Source: Rhodococcus sp. 14-2483-1-2 (lineage in GTDB: Bacteria > Actinomycetota > Actinomycetes > Mycobacteriales > Mycobacteriaceae). From it: a stretch of DNA of 64,000 nucleotides. This document shows, in pieces, positions 57,484 to 64,000 of the stretch. The translations under genes were made by a program, and so were the position numbers. The notes beneath the pieces are model-generated. The model did not search any database. It worked only from the letters and a program-made list of their open reading frames with translations, and was not told where the DNA came from. The DNA lies in assembly GCF_002259405.1 (NCBI RefSeq), contig NZ_NPFW01000021.1, forward strand, positions 372,001 through 436,000, written 5' to 3'. The first letter of the stretch is position 1; every line of letters begins with the position of its first letter.

Positions 57484-60400
57484 ATGACAGATGCAACCGC
57501 ACGTCCGAACTCGAAGTCCTACCCGCTGGTGGATCTGGCCGAGGGCCGATCGGGCAGCGTCCCGTTTCCCGATCTCGAGCGCATCGTGCTGCACGAATGG
57601 GCCGAGGACGGCACCTTTCGAGCCAGCATCGACAATCGAGCGGATGCCGAGGAGTTCGTCTTCTACGACGGCCCACCCTTCGCCAACGGTCTGCCGCACT
57701 ACGGTCACCTGCTCACCGGCTACGTCAAGGACCTCGTACCGCGATTCCAGACGATGCGGGGCAAGAAGGTCGAGCGTCGCTTCGGGTGGGATTGCCACGG
57801 TCTGCCCGCCGAGCTGGAAGCGGAGAAGCAGCTCGGTATCAAGGACAAGTCCGAGATCGACGAGATGGGCCTGGCGAAGTTCAACGCCTACTGCAAGCAG
57901 TCGGTACTGCAGTACACCGACGAGTGGCGGGACTACGTCACCCGGCAGGCGCGGTGGGTCGACTTCGACAACGACTACAAGACCCTCGACGTCGACTTCA
58001 TGGAGTCGGTCATGTGGGCGTTCAAGACGCTGCACGACAAGGGCCTGATCTACCAGGGATACCGAGTTCTGCCGTACAGCTGGTACGAGCAGACGCCCTT
58101 GTCCAATCAGGAGACCCGCCTGGACGACGCGTACAAGATGCGTCAGGATCCCGCGGTCACCGTCACGATGCCGTTGACGGCTCCCGGCTCGCCCCTGGAC
58201 GGTGCGAACGCGCTGATCTGGACCACCACGCCGTGGACCCTGCCGTCGAACCTGGCGATCGCGGTGCATCCCGAGGTGCAGTACGTGCAGGTGCGAGGCG
58301 GCGACGGTGAGCGTTACGTACTTGCCGCGCAGCGACTTTCGCACTATGCGAAGGAACTCGGCGAGGAGCCCGAGGTGCTCTCGGAGCACACCGGCTCCGA
58401 CATGGTCGGACTGTCCTACACACCGCCGTACGACTTCTTCCTCGGCCACGAGAACGCGCACCGCGTACTCGAGGCCGACTACGTCACCACCGATTCGGGC
58501 ACCGGAATCGTCCACCTCGCACCGGCTTTCGGTGAAGAGGACATGGACGTCGCCACCGCCAACGGAATCGAGGTGGTGCAACCGCTCGACGCAGGTGGCA
58601 AGTTCACCTCGTTGGTTCCGCCGTACGAGGGCCTGATGGTGTTCGACGCCAATCCGGTGATCATCAAGGACCTCAAGGCCTCCGGTCGCCTGCTGCGGCA
58701 CGAGACCATCGAGCACTCGTACCCCCACAGCTGGCGCAGTGGTCAGCCACTGATCTACATGGCGGTGCCGTCGTGGTTCGTCGCGGTCACCAAATTCCGC
58801 GATCGGATGGTCGAGTTGAACCAGGAGATCACCTGGGTTCCCGAGCACATCAAGGACGGCCAGTTCGGCAAGTGGCTCGAAGGTGCACGCGACTGGAACA
58901 TCAGTCGAAACCGGTACTGGGGCAGCCCGATTCCGGCGTGGACGTCCGACGACCCGGCCTACCCGCGCCTGGACGTGTACGGCAGCCTGGACGAGCTCGA
59001 GCGTGACTTCGGCGTGCGTCCGACGGATCTGCATCGTCCGTACATCGATGACCTGACGCGACCCAACCCGGACGATCCGACCGGCAAGTCGACGATGCGC
59101 CGCGTCCCCGAGGTGCTGGACTGCTGGTTCGAGTCCGGCTCGATGCCGTATGCGCAGGTGCATTTCCCGTTCGAGAACGAGGAGTGGTTCCAGACACACA
59201 ACCCGGGCGATTTCATCGTCGAGTACAACGGGCAGACGCGCGGCTGGTTCTACACGCTGCACGTGCTGGCGACCGCGCTCTTCGATCGCCCGGCGTTCAA
59301 GACCGTTGCCGCGCACGGCATCGTGCTCGGCGACGACGGTCTGAAGATGAGCAAGTCGAAGGGCAACTACCCGGACGTCAAGGAGGTCTTCGACCGCGAC
59401 GGCTCCGACGCCATGCGGTGGTTCCTGATGTCCTCACCGATCCTGCGCGGCGGCAACCTCATCGTCACCGAGCAGGGCATCCGCGAGGGCGTCCGCCAGG
59501 CGTTGCTGCCGATCTGGAATGCATGGAGTTTCCTGCAGCTCTACGCGTCGACGCCAGGGCAGTGGCGAACCGATTCGCCGCACGTGCTCGATCGCTACGT
59601 GTTGGCCAAGCTGTCGGCCACTCGCGACGCGATCACCGATGCGCTCGAGGGCAACGACATCGCCGGTGCCTGCGACGAGCTGCGCACGTTCTGCGATGCG
59701 TTGACCAATTGGTATGTGCGACGGTCTCGCTCGCGGTTCTGGAGCGAGGACGCCGACGCGATCGACACCCTGCACACCGTGCTCGAGGTGCTCACTCGCA
59801 TCGCCGCTCCTCTGTTGCCGCTGATCAGCGAGGTGGTATGGCGCGGATTGACCGGTGGCCGCTCGGTGCACCTGACCGACTGGCCCGAGGCAGGGGACCT
59901 GCCGTCGGATCCCGAACTGGTCGAGAGCATGGACGAGGTCCGCACCGTGTGCTCGACGGTTCTGGGCCTGCGCAAGGCGCAGAACCTGCGCGTGCGGTTG
60001 CCGCTGCCCGAGGTGACGGTCGCGGCCGCCGATGCGGAGCGGCTGCGTCCGTTCGTCGACATCATCTCCGACGAGGTCAACGTCAAGAAGGTCGACCTGA
60101 CCGAGGACGTCGCCGTTCACGGAAAGTTCGAGCTCGTCGTCAATGCCCGCGCTGCCGGTCCGCGTATCGGCAAGGACGTCCAGACGGTCATCAAGGCCGT
60201 CAAGGCAGGCGATTGGTCCGAGGACGCAGACGGTGTGGTCAGCGCAGCAGGAATCGCGTTGCTGCCGGAGGAGTACACGCGCAAACTCGTTGCCGCCGAA
60301 CCCGAATCGACGGCGCCGCTGCCCGGAAACGCCGGACTCGTCGTGCTCGATTCCGCCGTCACCGAGGAGCTGGAGGCGGAGGGCTGGGCCAAGGACCGCA

Positions 60401-60621
60401 TCCGCGAACTGCAGGATGCGCGTCGTAATCACGGATTCGACGTCTCGGACCGCATCGACATCGTCATCGAGGTGCCCGAACACCGACAGGCGTGGCTCGA
60501 CACCCATCGAGATCTGATCGCAGGCGAGGTGCTCGCACTCTCGCTCGTCGACGGACGCGTCGGAGACGACGGCAGCGATCTCGGTGAGGGAGTGCGGGCA
60601 GCGATCACCAAGTCGTCATGA
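57484..60621 (+). CDS. ileS: Isoleucyl-tRNA synthetase IleS
   Basis: A 1045-residue class I aminoacyl-tRNA synthetase of the eukaryote-like long form usual in actinobacteria. The HIGH motif reads P-H-Y-G-H at 71-75 and the KMSKS motif lies at 621-625. The G-W-D-C-H-G block, the editing domain (about 190-420) with T-T-P-W-T-L-P and the C-terminal helical domain are intact. ATG 57484 is six bases after GGAGGAG. Regulated by the T-box leader; overlaps def by four bases. Confidence 0.97.
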   Translation: MTDATARPNSKSYPLVDLAEGRSGSVPFPDLERIVLHEWAEDGTFRASIDNRADAEEFVFYDGPPFANGLPHYGHLLTGYVKDLVPRFQTMRGKKVERRFGWDCHGLPAELEAEKQLGIKDKSEIDEMGLAKFNAYCKQSVLQYTDEWRDYVTRQARWVDFDNDYKTLDVDFMESVMWAFKTLHDKGLIYQGYRVLPYSWYEQTPLSNQETRLDDAYKMRQDPAVTVTMPLTAPGSPLDGANALIWTTTPWTLPSNLAIAVHPEVQYVQVRGGDGERYVLAAQRLSHYAKELGEEPEVLSEHTGSDMVGLSYTPPYDFFLGHENAHRVLEADYVTTDSGTGIVHLAPAFGEEDMDVATANGIEVVQPLDAGGKFTSLVPPYEGLMVFDANPVIIKDLKASGRLLRHETIEHSYPHSWRSGQPLIYMAVPSWFVAVTKFRDRMVELNQEITWVPEHIKDGQFGKWLEGARDWNISRNRYWGSPIPAWTSDDPAYPRLDVYGSLDELERDFGVRPTDLHRPYIDDLTRPNPDDPTGKSTMRRVPEVLDCWFESGSMPYAQVHFPFENEEWFQTHNPGDFIVEYNGQTRGWFYTLHVLATALFDRPAFKTVAAHGIVLGDDGLKMSKSKGNYPDVKEVFDRDGSDAMRWFLMSSPILRGGNLIVTEQGIREGVRQALLPIWNAWSFLQLYASTPGQWRTDSPHVLDRYVLAKLSATRDAITDALEGNDIAGACDELRTFCDALTNWYVRRSRSRFWSEDADAIDTLHTVLEVLTRIAAPLLPLISEVVWRGLTGGRSVHLTDWPEAGDLPSDPELVESMDEVRTVCSTVLGLRKAQNLRVRLPLPEVTVAAADAERLRPFVDIISDEVNVKKVDLTEDVAVHGKFELVVNARAAGPRIGKDVQTVIKAVKAGDWSEDADGVVSAAGIALLPEEYTRKLVAAEPESTAPLPGNAGLVVLDSAVTEELEAEGWAKDRIRELQDARRNHGFDVSDRIDIVIEVPEHRQAWLDTHRDLIAGEVLALSLVDGRVGDDGSDLGEGVRAAITKSS

Positions 60622-61265
60622 TCGACGGCGACGTATCGGTCGACGCCGTCCGCGAGCTTCTTTCCGAGGCCCGCGGCGGCGTCGTGCCCATCGTCGCTGC
60701 AGGTGACCCGGTTCTGCGGTCCGGGGCTGCGCGGTATTCCGGTCAGCTCGACTCCGAGACGTTCGCGGAGTTGATCGAGGTGATGCGCGCGACCATGCAC
60801 GACGCGCCCGGTGTCGGTCTGGCCGCACCGCAGATCGGCATCCCGCTGCAGATCGCGGTGATCGAGGATCTGTACGACGTCGGAGCGGATGTGGCCCGGG
60901 TACGGGAGCGCACGCCGCTGCCGTTCCGCGTACTGGTCAATCCGCGGTACACCCCGGTCGGGTCGCGGACCGCAGGGTTCTACGAGGGGTGCCTCAGTGT
61001 TCCCGGGTATCAGGCCGTCGTGACGCGCGCGGCCGAGGTGCGGCTCGAGTGCACCGACGAGTCGGGCCGCGAGATCGACGAGGTGGTTCGCGGTTGGCCG
61101 GCCAGAATCGTGGCCCACGAGACCGATCATCTCCACGGCACCCTGTACATCGACACGGCGCACATGCGATCGCTGACGACGAGCGAGGTGTACGGCGAGC
61201 TGTGGTCGGATCCGACTCCCGACCGTGCGGCCCAGGCGCTCGGCTTCACCGTCGATATCGGCTGA
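60618..61265 (+). CDS. def: Peptide deformylase
   Basis: A 215-residue metalloenzyme that removes the formyl group from nascent proteins. The three family motifs are [10 protein letters not shown] (65-74), E-G-C-L-S-V-P-G (123-130, metal Cys) and H-E-T-D-H (167-171, metal His and catalytic Glu). ATG 60618 overlaps the ileS stop (ATGA). It has a longer C-terminal extension than E. coli Def, as in mycobacteria. Confidence 0.96.
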   Translation: MIDGDVSVDAVRELLSEARGGVVPIVAAGDPVLRSGAARYSGQLDSETFAELIEVMRATMHDAPGVGLAAPQIGIPLQIAVIEDLYDVGADVARVRERTPLPFRVLVNPRYTPVGSRTAGFYEGCLSVPGYQAVVTRAAEVRLECTDESGREIDEVVRGWPARIVAHETDHLHGTLYIDTAHMRSLTTSEVYGELWSDPTPDRAAQALGFTVDIG

Positions 61266-61267
61266 CG

Positions 61268-62626
61268 ATGTCGAACATCGCCGACGACACTCTGCGGAGT
61301 CGCCGATGGGTGCTGCACCTGGACATGGACGCGTTCTTCGCTTCCGCAGAACAGCTGACGCGCCCCACGTTGCGGGGCCGCCCGGTTCTCGTCGGCGGTG
61401 CGGGCGGGCGGGGAGTGGTGGCCGGTTGCAGCTACCAGGCCCGCGCGTACGGGGCACGTTCTGCGATGCCGATGCATCAGGCCCGCCGACTCGTCGGGGC
61501 CGGGGCCGTGGTGTTGCCGCCGCGGTTCGTTCTCTACTCCGAGCTGAGCCGACGAGCATTCGAGGCACTCCGGGGACCGATGCCCGTCCTCGAACAACTC
61601 TCGATCGACGAGGCGTTCGGCGAGCCGCTCGAACTCGCCGGAGCGACGGTGCACGAGGTCGAACAGTTCTGCGCAGGCCTACGAGCGTTGATCCTCGCCG
61701 AGACCGGGCTGGTTGCCTCCATCGGTGCCGGATCCGGGAAGCAGATCGCCAAGATCGCGTCGGGACTGGCCAAACCCGACGGCATCACCGTCGTCGCTCC
61801 GGGAATCCAGGCCGAGCTGATGGCGGCTCTGCCGGTCCGGAAGTTGTGGGGGATCGGACCGGTGGCAGGCGAACGATTGCGGCGCTTGGGCATCGACACC
61901 ATCGGCAAGTTCGTGGCCACACCCGAGTCCGAGGTGGCGTCGATTCTCGGGACCACGATGGGGCCGAGCCTGCATCAGCTCGCACGAGGAATCGACAATC
62001 GCGTCGTGGCCGAGCGGGCCGAGGCCAAACAGGTCAGCGCCGAGACGACGTTCGCACAGGACCTGATCTCCCTCGCTCAGCTCCGCCCGGCCATCGAGTC
62101 CATCGTCGACTCGACGCATCGCCGGTTGCTGAAGGACGGTCGGGGTGCCAGGACGGTGGTGCTCAAACTACGAAAGTCCGACATGAGCATCATCACCCGA
62201 TCGGCCACGTTGCCGTACGCGACGGTGGACAAGCAGACCATCGTCGCCACGGCGCAGCGACTTGCCGTCGATCCGGTCGACGTCGGTCCGATCAGGCTGG
62301 TCGGCGTCGGACTGGCCGGACTGTCGGCCGTGCGACAGGGATCGCTGTTCCCCGAATTGGAGTACGAGCCGGTCGCGGATGCGACGGAGGAGTCGCCCGC
62401 CCCGATCGAGGCGGCTGCGGATATCGTCGTAGAGGAAGGCCCCCGGTGGCAGCCGGGTATGGACGTCCGGCATCCCGACTTCGGTCACGGCTGGGTGCAG
62501 GGGGCCGGACACTCGGTGGTGACCGTCCGGTTCGAGACCCGAACCAGCGGGCCGGGAATCGCGCGCACCTTCGCCGAATCGGACGAGAACCTGGTCCCTG
62601 CCGACGTTCTCGACAGCCTGACGTGA
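61268..62626 (+). CDS. dinB: Y-family DNA polymerase IV (DinB)
   Basis: A 452-residue translesion polymerase. Catalytic acidic residues are in L-D-M-D-A-F-F-A-S and S-I-D-E-A-F; the fingers show [13 protein letters not shown], and the helix-hairpin-helix [10 protein letters not shown] follows. Q-G-S-L-F-P near 360 fits the beta-clamp binding peptide. An extra C-terminal domain of about 70 residues ([13 protein letters not shown]) is present, as in some mycobacterial DinB proteins. ATG 61268 lies two bases after the def stop, so it is in the ileS operon. Confidence 0.95.
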   Translation: MSNIADDTLRSRRWVLHLDMDAFFASAEQLTRPTLRGRPVLVGGAGGRGVVAGCSYQARAYGARSAMPMHQARRLVGAGAVVLPPRFVLYSELSRRAFEALRGPMPVLEQLSIDEAFGEPLELAGATVHEVEQFCAGLRALILAETGLVASIGAGSGKQIAKIASGLAKPDGITVVAPGIQAELMAALPVRKLWGIGPVAGERLRRLGIDTIGKFVATPESEVASILGTTMGPSLHQLARGIDNRVVAERAEAKQVSAETTFAQDLISLAQLRPAIESIVDSTHRRLLKDGRGARTVVLKLRKSDMSIITRSATLPYATVDKQTIVATAQRLAVDPVDVGPIRLVGVGLAGLSAVRQGSLFPELEYEPVADATEESPAPIEAAADIVVEEGPRWQPGMDVRHPDFGHGWVQGAGHSVVTVRFETRTSGPGIARTFAESDENLVPADVLDSLT

Positions 62627-62649
62627 GTTGTGGCGTCGCTGAGGAAACT

Positions 62650-62665
62650 CTGTGAGGTTTCACAG
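62650..62665. promoter_or_regulatory. Palindrome upstream of lipoprotein gene
   Basis: CTGTGA-ggtt-TCACAG, a perfect six-base inverted repeat with a four-base spacer. It resembles a CRP half-site pair (TGTGA/TCACA) but with a spacer of four instead of six bases. It lies 15 bases before a possible -35 box. Confidence 0.4.
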
Positions 62666-62679
62666 GTATGCCGATCGCG

Positions 62680-62710
62680 TTGTGACTCGGGCGTGTCGAG
62701 CTGACATAGT
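62680..62710 (+). promoter_or_regulatory. Possible promoter for the lipoprotein gene
   Basis: TTGTGA (62680-62685) and CATAGT (62705-62710) with a 19-base spacer; each matches four or more consensus bases. It would give a leader of about 80 bases before the TTG start. Confidence 0.4.
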
Positions 62711-62796
62711 GGACCAGGTCCGAGACGACCCCATTCCAGACGACCGACGAGTCACAGAACGATCGAGACGTGACTCAGAGTGAAAAGGACAAGCAC

Positions 62797-63309
62797 TTGA
62801 AGCTTCGCAACACCCGACGGACAATGGTTGCCGGCATCGCCATCGCCGCAGCGCTCACCATGACCGCCTGCAGCTCCGAGGGCGGTGACGAGCCGACCAC
62901 GACGACCACGGCCGTCACCACCTCTACGTCTGCCGCTCCCGACGCCGGTGCGTACCCCCCGGTCCCCACCGTCGAGGAGCTCAACGGCCAGCTCGCGCGC
63001 GGGCTCGACCCGAACGTTCCGGTCGAGGAGAAGGCCGCCCTGATCCAGGGTGCCTCCGCCGATCCGGAGCTGATCAACCAGGTCGCCGCCGCAGCGGTCG
63101 CCAACAACGCCCAGATCGAGATCACCAGCATCGACGATCTCGGCACCGGAGTCCTCAACGCCGGCATCACCATCACCCTCAACGGGCAGGCCAACCCCGG
63201 CACGTTCCAGTTCGTCCCCGAGGACGGCGTCTGGAAGCTGTCGAAGGACAACGCCTGCGGCATCGTGTCGCTCGCGCAGCTGACCAGCCCGGCGTGCCCC
63301 GCACCCTGA
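62797..63309 (+). CDS. Small secreted lipoprotein, MTB12/low-molecular-weight antigen-like
   Basis: A 170-residue putative lipoprotein from TTG 62797, chosen because AAAAGGA lies eight bases before it and gives a normal signal peptide; GTG 62770 adds nine hydrophilic residues. Signal M-K-L-R-N-T-R-R-T-M-V-A-G-I-A-I-A-A-A ends in T-M-T-A-C, a lipobox-like cysteine, then a Thr-rich linker and a compact alpha/beta domain with two cysteines near the end (N-A-C-G-I-V and P-A-C-P-A-P). It resembles the mycobacterial MTB12 antigen family by layout. Function unknown. Confidence 0.8.
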   Translation: MKLRNTRRTMVAGIAIAAALTMTACSSEGGDEPTTTTTAVTTSTSAAPDAGAYPPVPTVEELNGQLARGLDPNVPVEEKAALIQGASADPELINQVAAAAVANNAQIEITSIDDLGTGVLNAGITITLNGQANPGTFQFVPEDGVWKLSKDNACGIVSLAQLTSPACPAP

Positions 63310-63340
63310 GTCCTGCCGATCGTCTCTGACCGACACGACG

Positions 63341-63387
63341 AACTGCCGGTGACATGTCCCCTCGGGGATATGTCACCGGCAGTTTTT
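63341..63387. terminator. Strong bidirectional terminator
   Basis: AACTGCCGGTGACATGTCCCC (63341-63361) and its near-perfect complement through 63384 form a stem of about 20 bp with a small loop, followed by TTTT on the plus strand and preceded by a short A/G context on the minus. It separates the convergent lipoprotein and 63408-64000 genes. Confidence 0.9.
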
Positions 63388-63407
63388 GTCGGCCGAGTCG
63401 GCCCGAT

Positions 63408-64000
63408 TCACATGCTGGGCGTCACCGATCGAATGCGCTCGACGGCCGCTTCGGCGACCGCGGTGACGGTCTCGGGTTCCAGACCACTCTGATCCGAGAC
63501 GACGACCTGGACGACGGTCGAGTCGACCACGGCCACCACGACGTCGGAGATCAAGGTGAACCCCTCGCTGCTGGTGGTCAGGCGTATCGAGGCCGATGCA
63601 TCGCCGACCGACGACTGCTCCCGGCCTGCCAACGCGTAGTCGACGCTCACCCCGTCCGCATCCGTGCCGCTGAACGCCGTACATCCGGCCCACGCCTGCT
63701 GAACCGCCGTGAAGGCCTCGGCCGTGCCCGTATCGGGGTAACTTGCCGCATCCTCGTCGATCGACGAGAAGTTCGGTCCCGAGAACCGGGCGACTGCGTT
63801 CGACGCCGCTCCGCTCCGCTGCTCCGAGATCGGTGCCAGTACCGCGGCGCACTCGGCCGGGTCGGTACCGGACTTGTCGGGGGAGTCGTACTCGGGAGCC
63901 GGGTCGAGTCCTAGATCCTGGACCGGGTCGGGGATCGAGGAGAACCCGTCCGGGAGGTCGCCGAGACCCAACATCGCCGCGGCCAGGACTCCGGAGTCGG
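63408..64000 (-). CDS. Sensor-domain-like exported protein, 5' end beyond window
   Basis: The frame runs from the stop at 63408 to the window edge; an internal ATG at 63974 gives 188 residues, but the codons before it (D-S-G-V-L-A-A-A) stay open, and an N-terminal signal or membrane part is probably missing. The visible domain has two cysteines (E-C-A-A-V-L and A-G-C-T-A-F) spaced as in PknH extracellular-sensor-like or DUF5642 proteins of mycolata, with alternating polar beta strands. No firm function. It converges on the lipoprotein gene across the terminator. Confidence 0.7.
   Translation of the reverse strand, partial: DSGVLAAAMLGLGDLPDGFSSIPDPVQDLGLDPAPEYDSPDKSGTDPAECAAVLAPISEQRSGAASNAVARFSGPNFSSIDEDAASYPDTGTAEAFTAVQQAWAGCTAFSGTDADGVSVDYALAGREQSSVGDASASIRLTTSSEGFTLISDVVVAVVDSTVVQVVVSDQSGLEPETVTAVAEAAVERIRSVTPSM

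Overview
The window is about 64 kb of GC-rich chromosomal DNA from a mycolic-acid actinomycete. The best guess is Rhodococcus or a close relative (Rhodococcoides/Nocardia side of Mycobacteriales). The basis is gene order: it follows the Mycobacterium tuberculosis Rv2144-Rv2195 block very closely (qcrC, ctaE, trpD, NlpC/P60 peptidase, pimB, fadD15, TB16.3-like protein, mptC, aroG, pknL, mptA, metF, lppM, mraZ to wag31). It differs by carrying carotenoid genes and an ileS-def-dinB group. I see no insertion sequence, prophage, CRISPR array, tRNA or rRNA.

Layout. 1-5.5 kb: end of the cytochrome bc1/aa3 genes (qcrC, ctaE), trpD, a stand-alone Lrp ligand-binding protein, and a large exonuclease/GIY-YIG protein with a tandem-repeat tail. 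5.5-12.4 kb: envelope genes, namely a c-di-AMP-type riboswitch leading into an NlpC/P60 hydrolase, a second coiled-coil NlpC/P60 hydrolase, a membrane-anchored metallopeptidase, PimB and a fatty-acyl-CoA ligase. 12.6-17.3 kb: a rightward run of START-like proteins, an ArsA-like ATPase, a Cys-containing small protein, a ROK glucokinase and a lysophosphatidate acyltransferase. 17.3-36 kb: lipoglycan mannosyltransferases (MptC-like, MptA), RNase AS, aroG, the kinase PknL with its divergent DNA-binding partner, and two sets of carotenoid genes interleaved with metF and lppM. 36.5-57.2 kb: the complete division and cell-wall (dcw) cluster from mraZ to ftsZ, then pgeF, yggS, sepF, yggT, wag31 and a 58-residue membrane protein. 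57.2-62.6 kb: a T-box leader, ileS, def and dinB. 62.6-64 kb: a small lipoprotein and the 3' part of a leftward gene cut by the window edge.

How it fits together: most genes build, remodel or partition the cell envelope. These comprise phosphatidylinositol mannosides and lipomannan (pimB, mptA, mptC), peptidoglycan precursors and septum (mur/fts genes), peptidoglycan hydrolysis (two NlpC/P60 proteins), polar growth (wag31) and Ser/Thr kinase signalling (pknL). Four-base stop/start overlaps (ATGA or GTGA) are frequent and mark translational coupling. Several genes have a -10 box placed so that the transcript would begin at or next to the start codon (aroG, metF, the Rv2175c-like gene).

The clearest non-coding findings are the c-di-AMP riboswitch near 6.0-6.13 kb, the ileS T-box near 57.2-57.48 kb, the 10-bp-phased MraZ operator at 36.54 kb, and three families of short tandem repeats (3.7, 37.1 and 48.1 kb). 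I did not find a wholly new multigene system. The most unusual arrangement is the interleaving of carotenoid genes with mannosyltransferase and lipoprotein genes. All gene assignments rest on reading motifs and remembered families; no database search was run.
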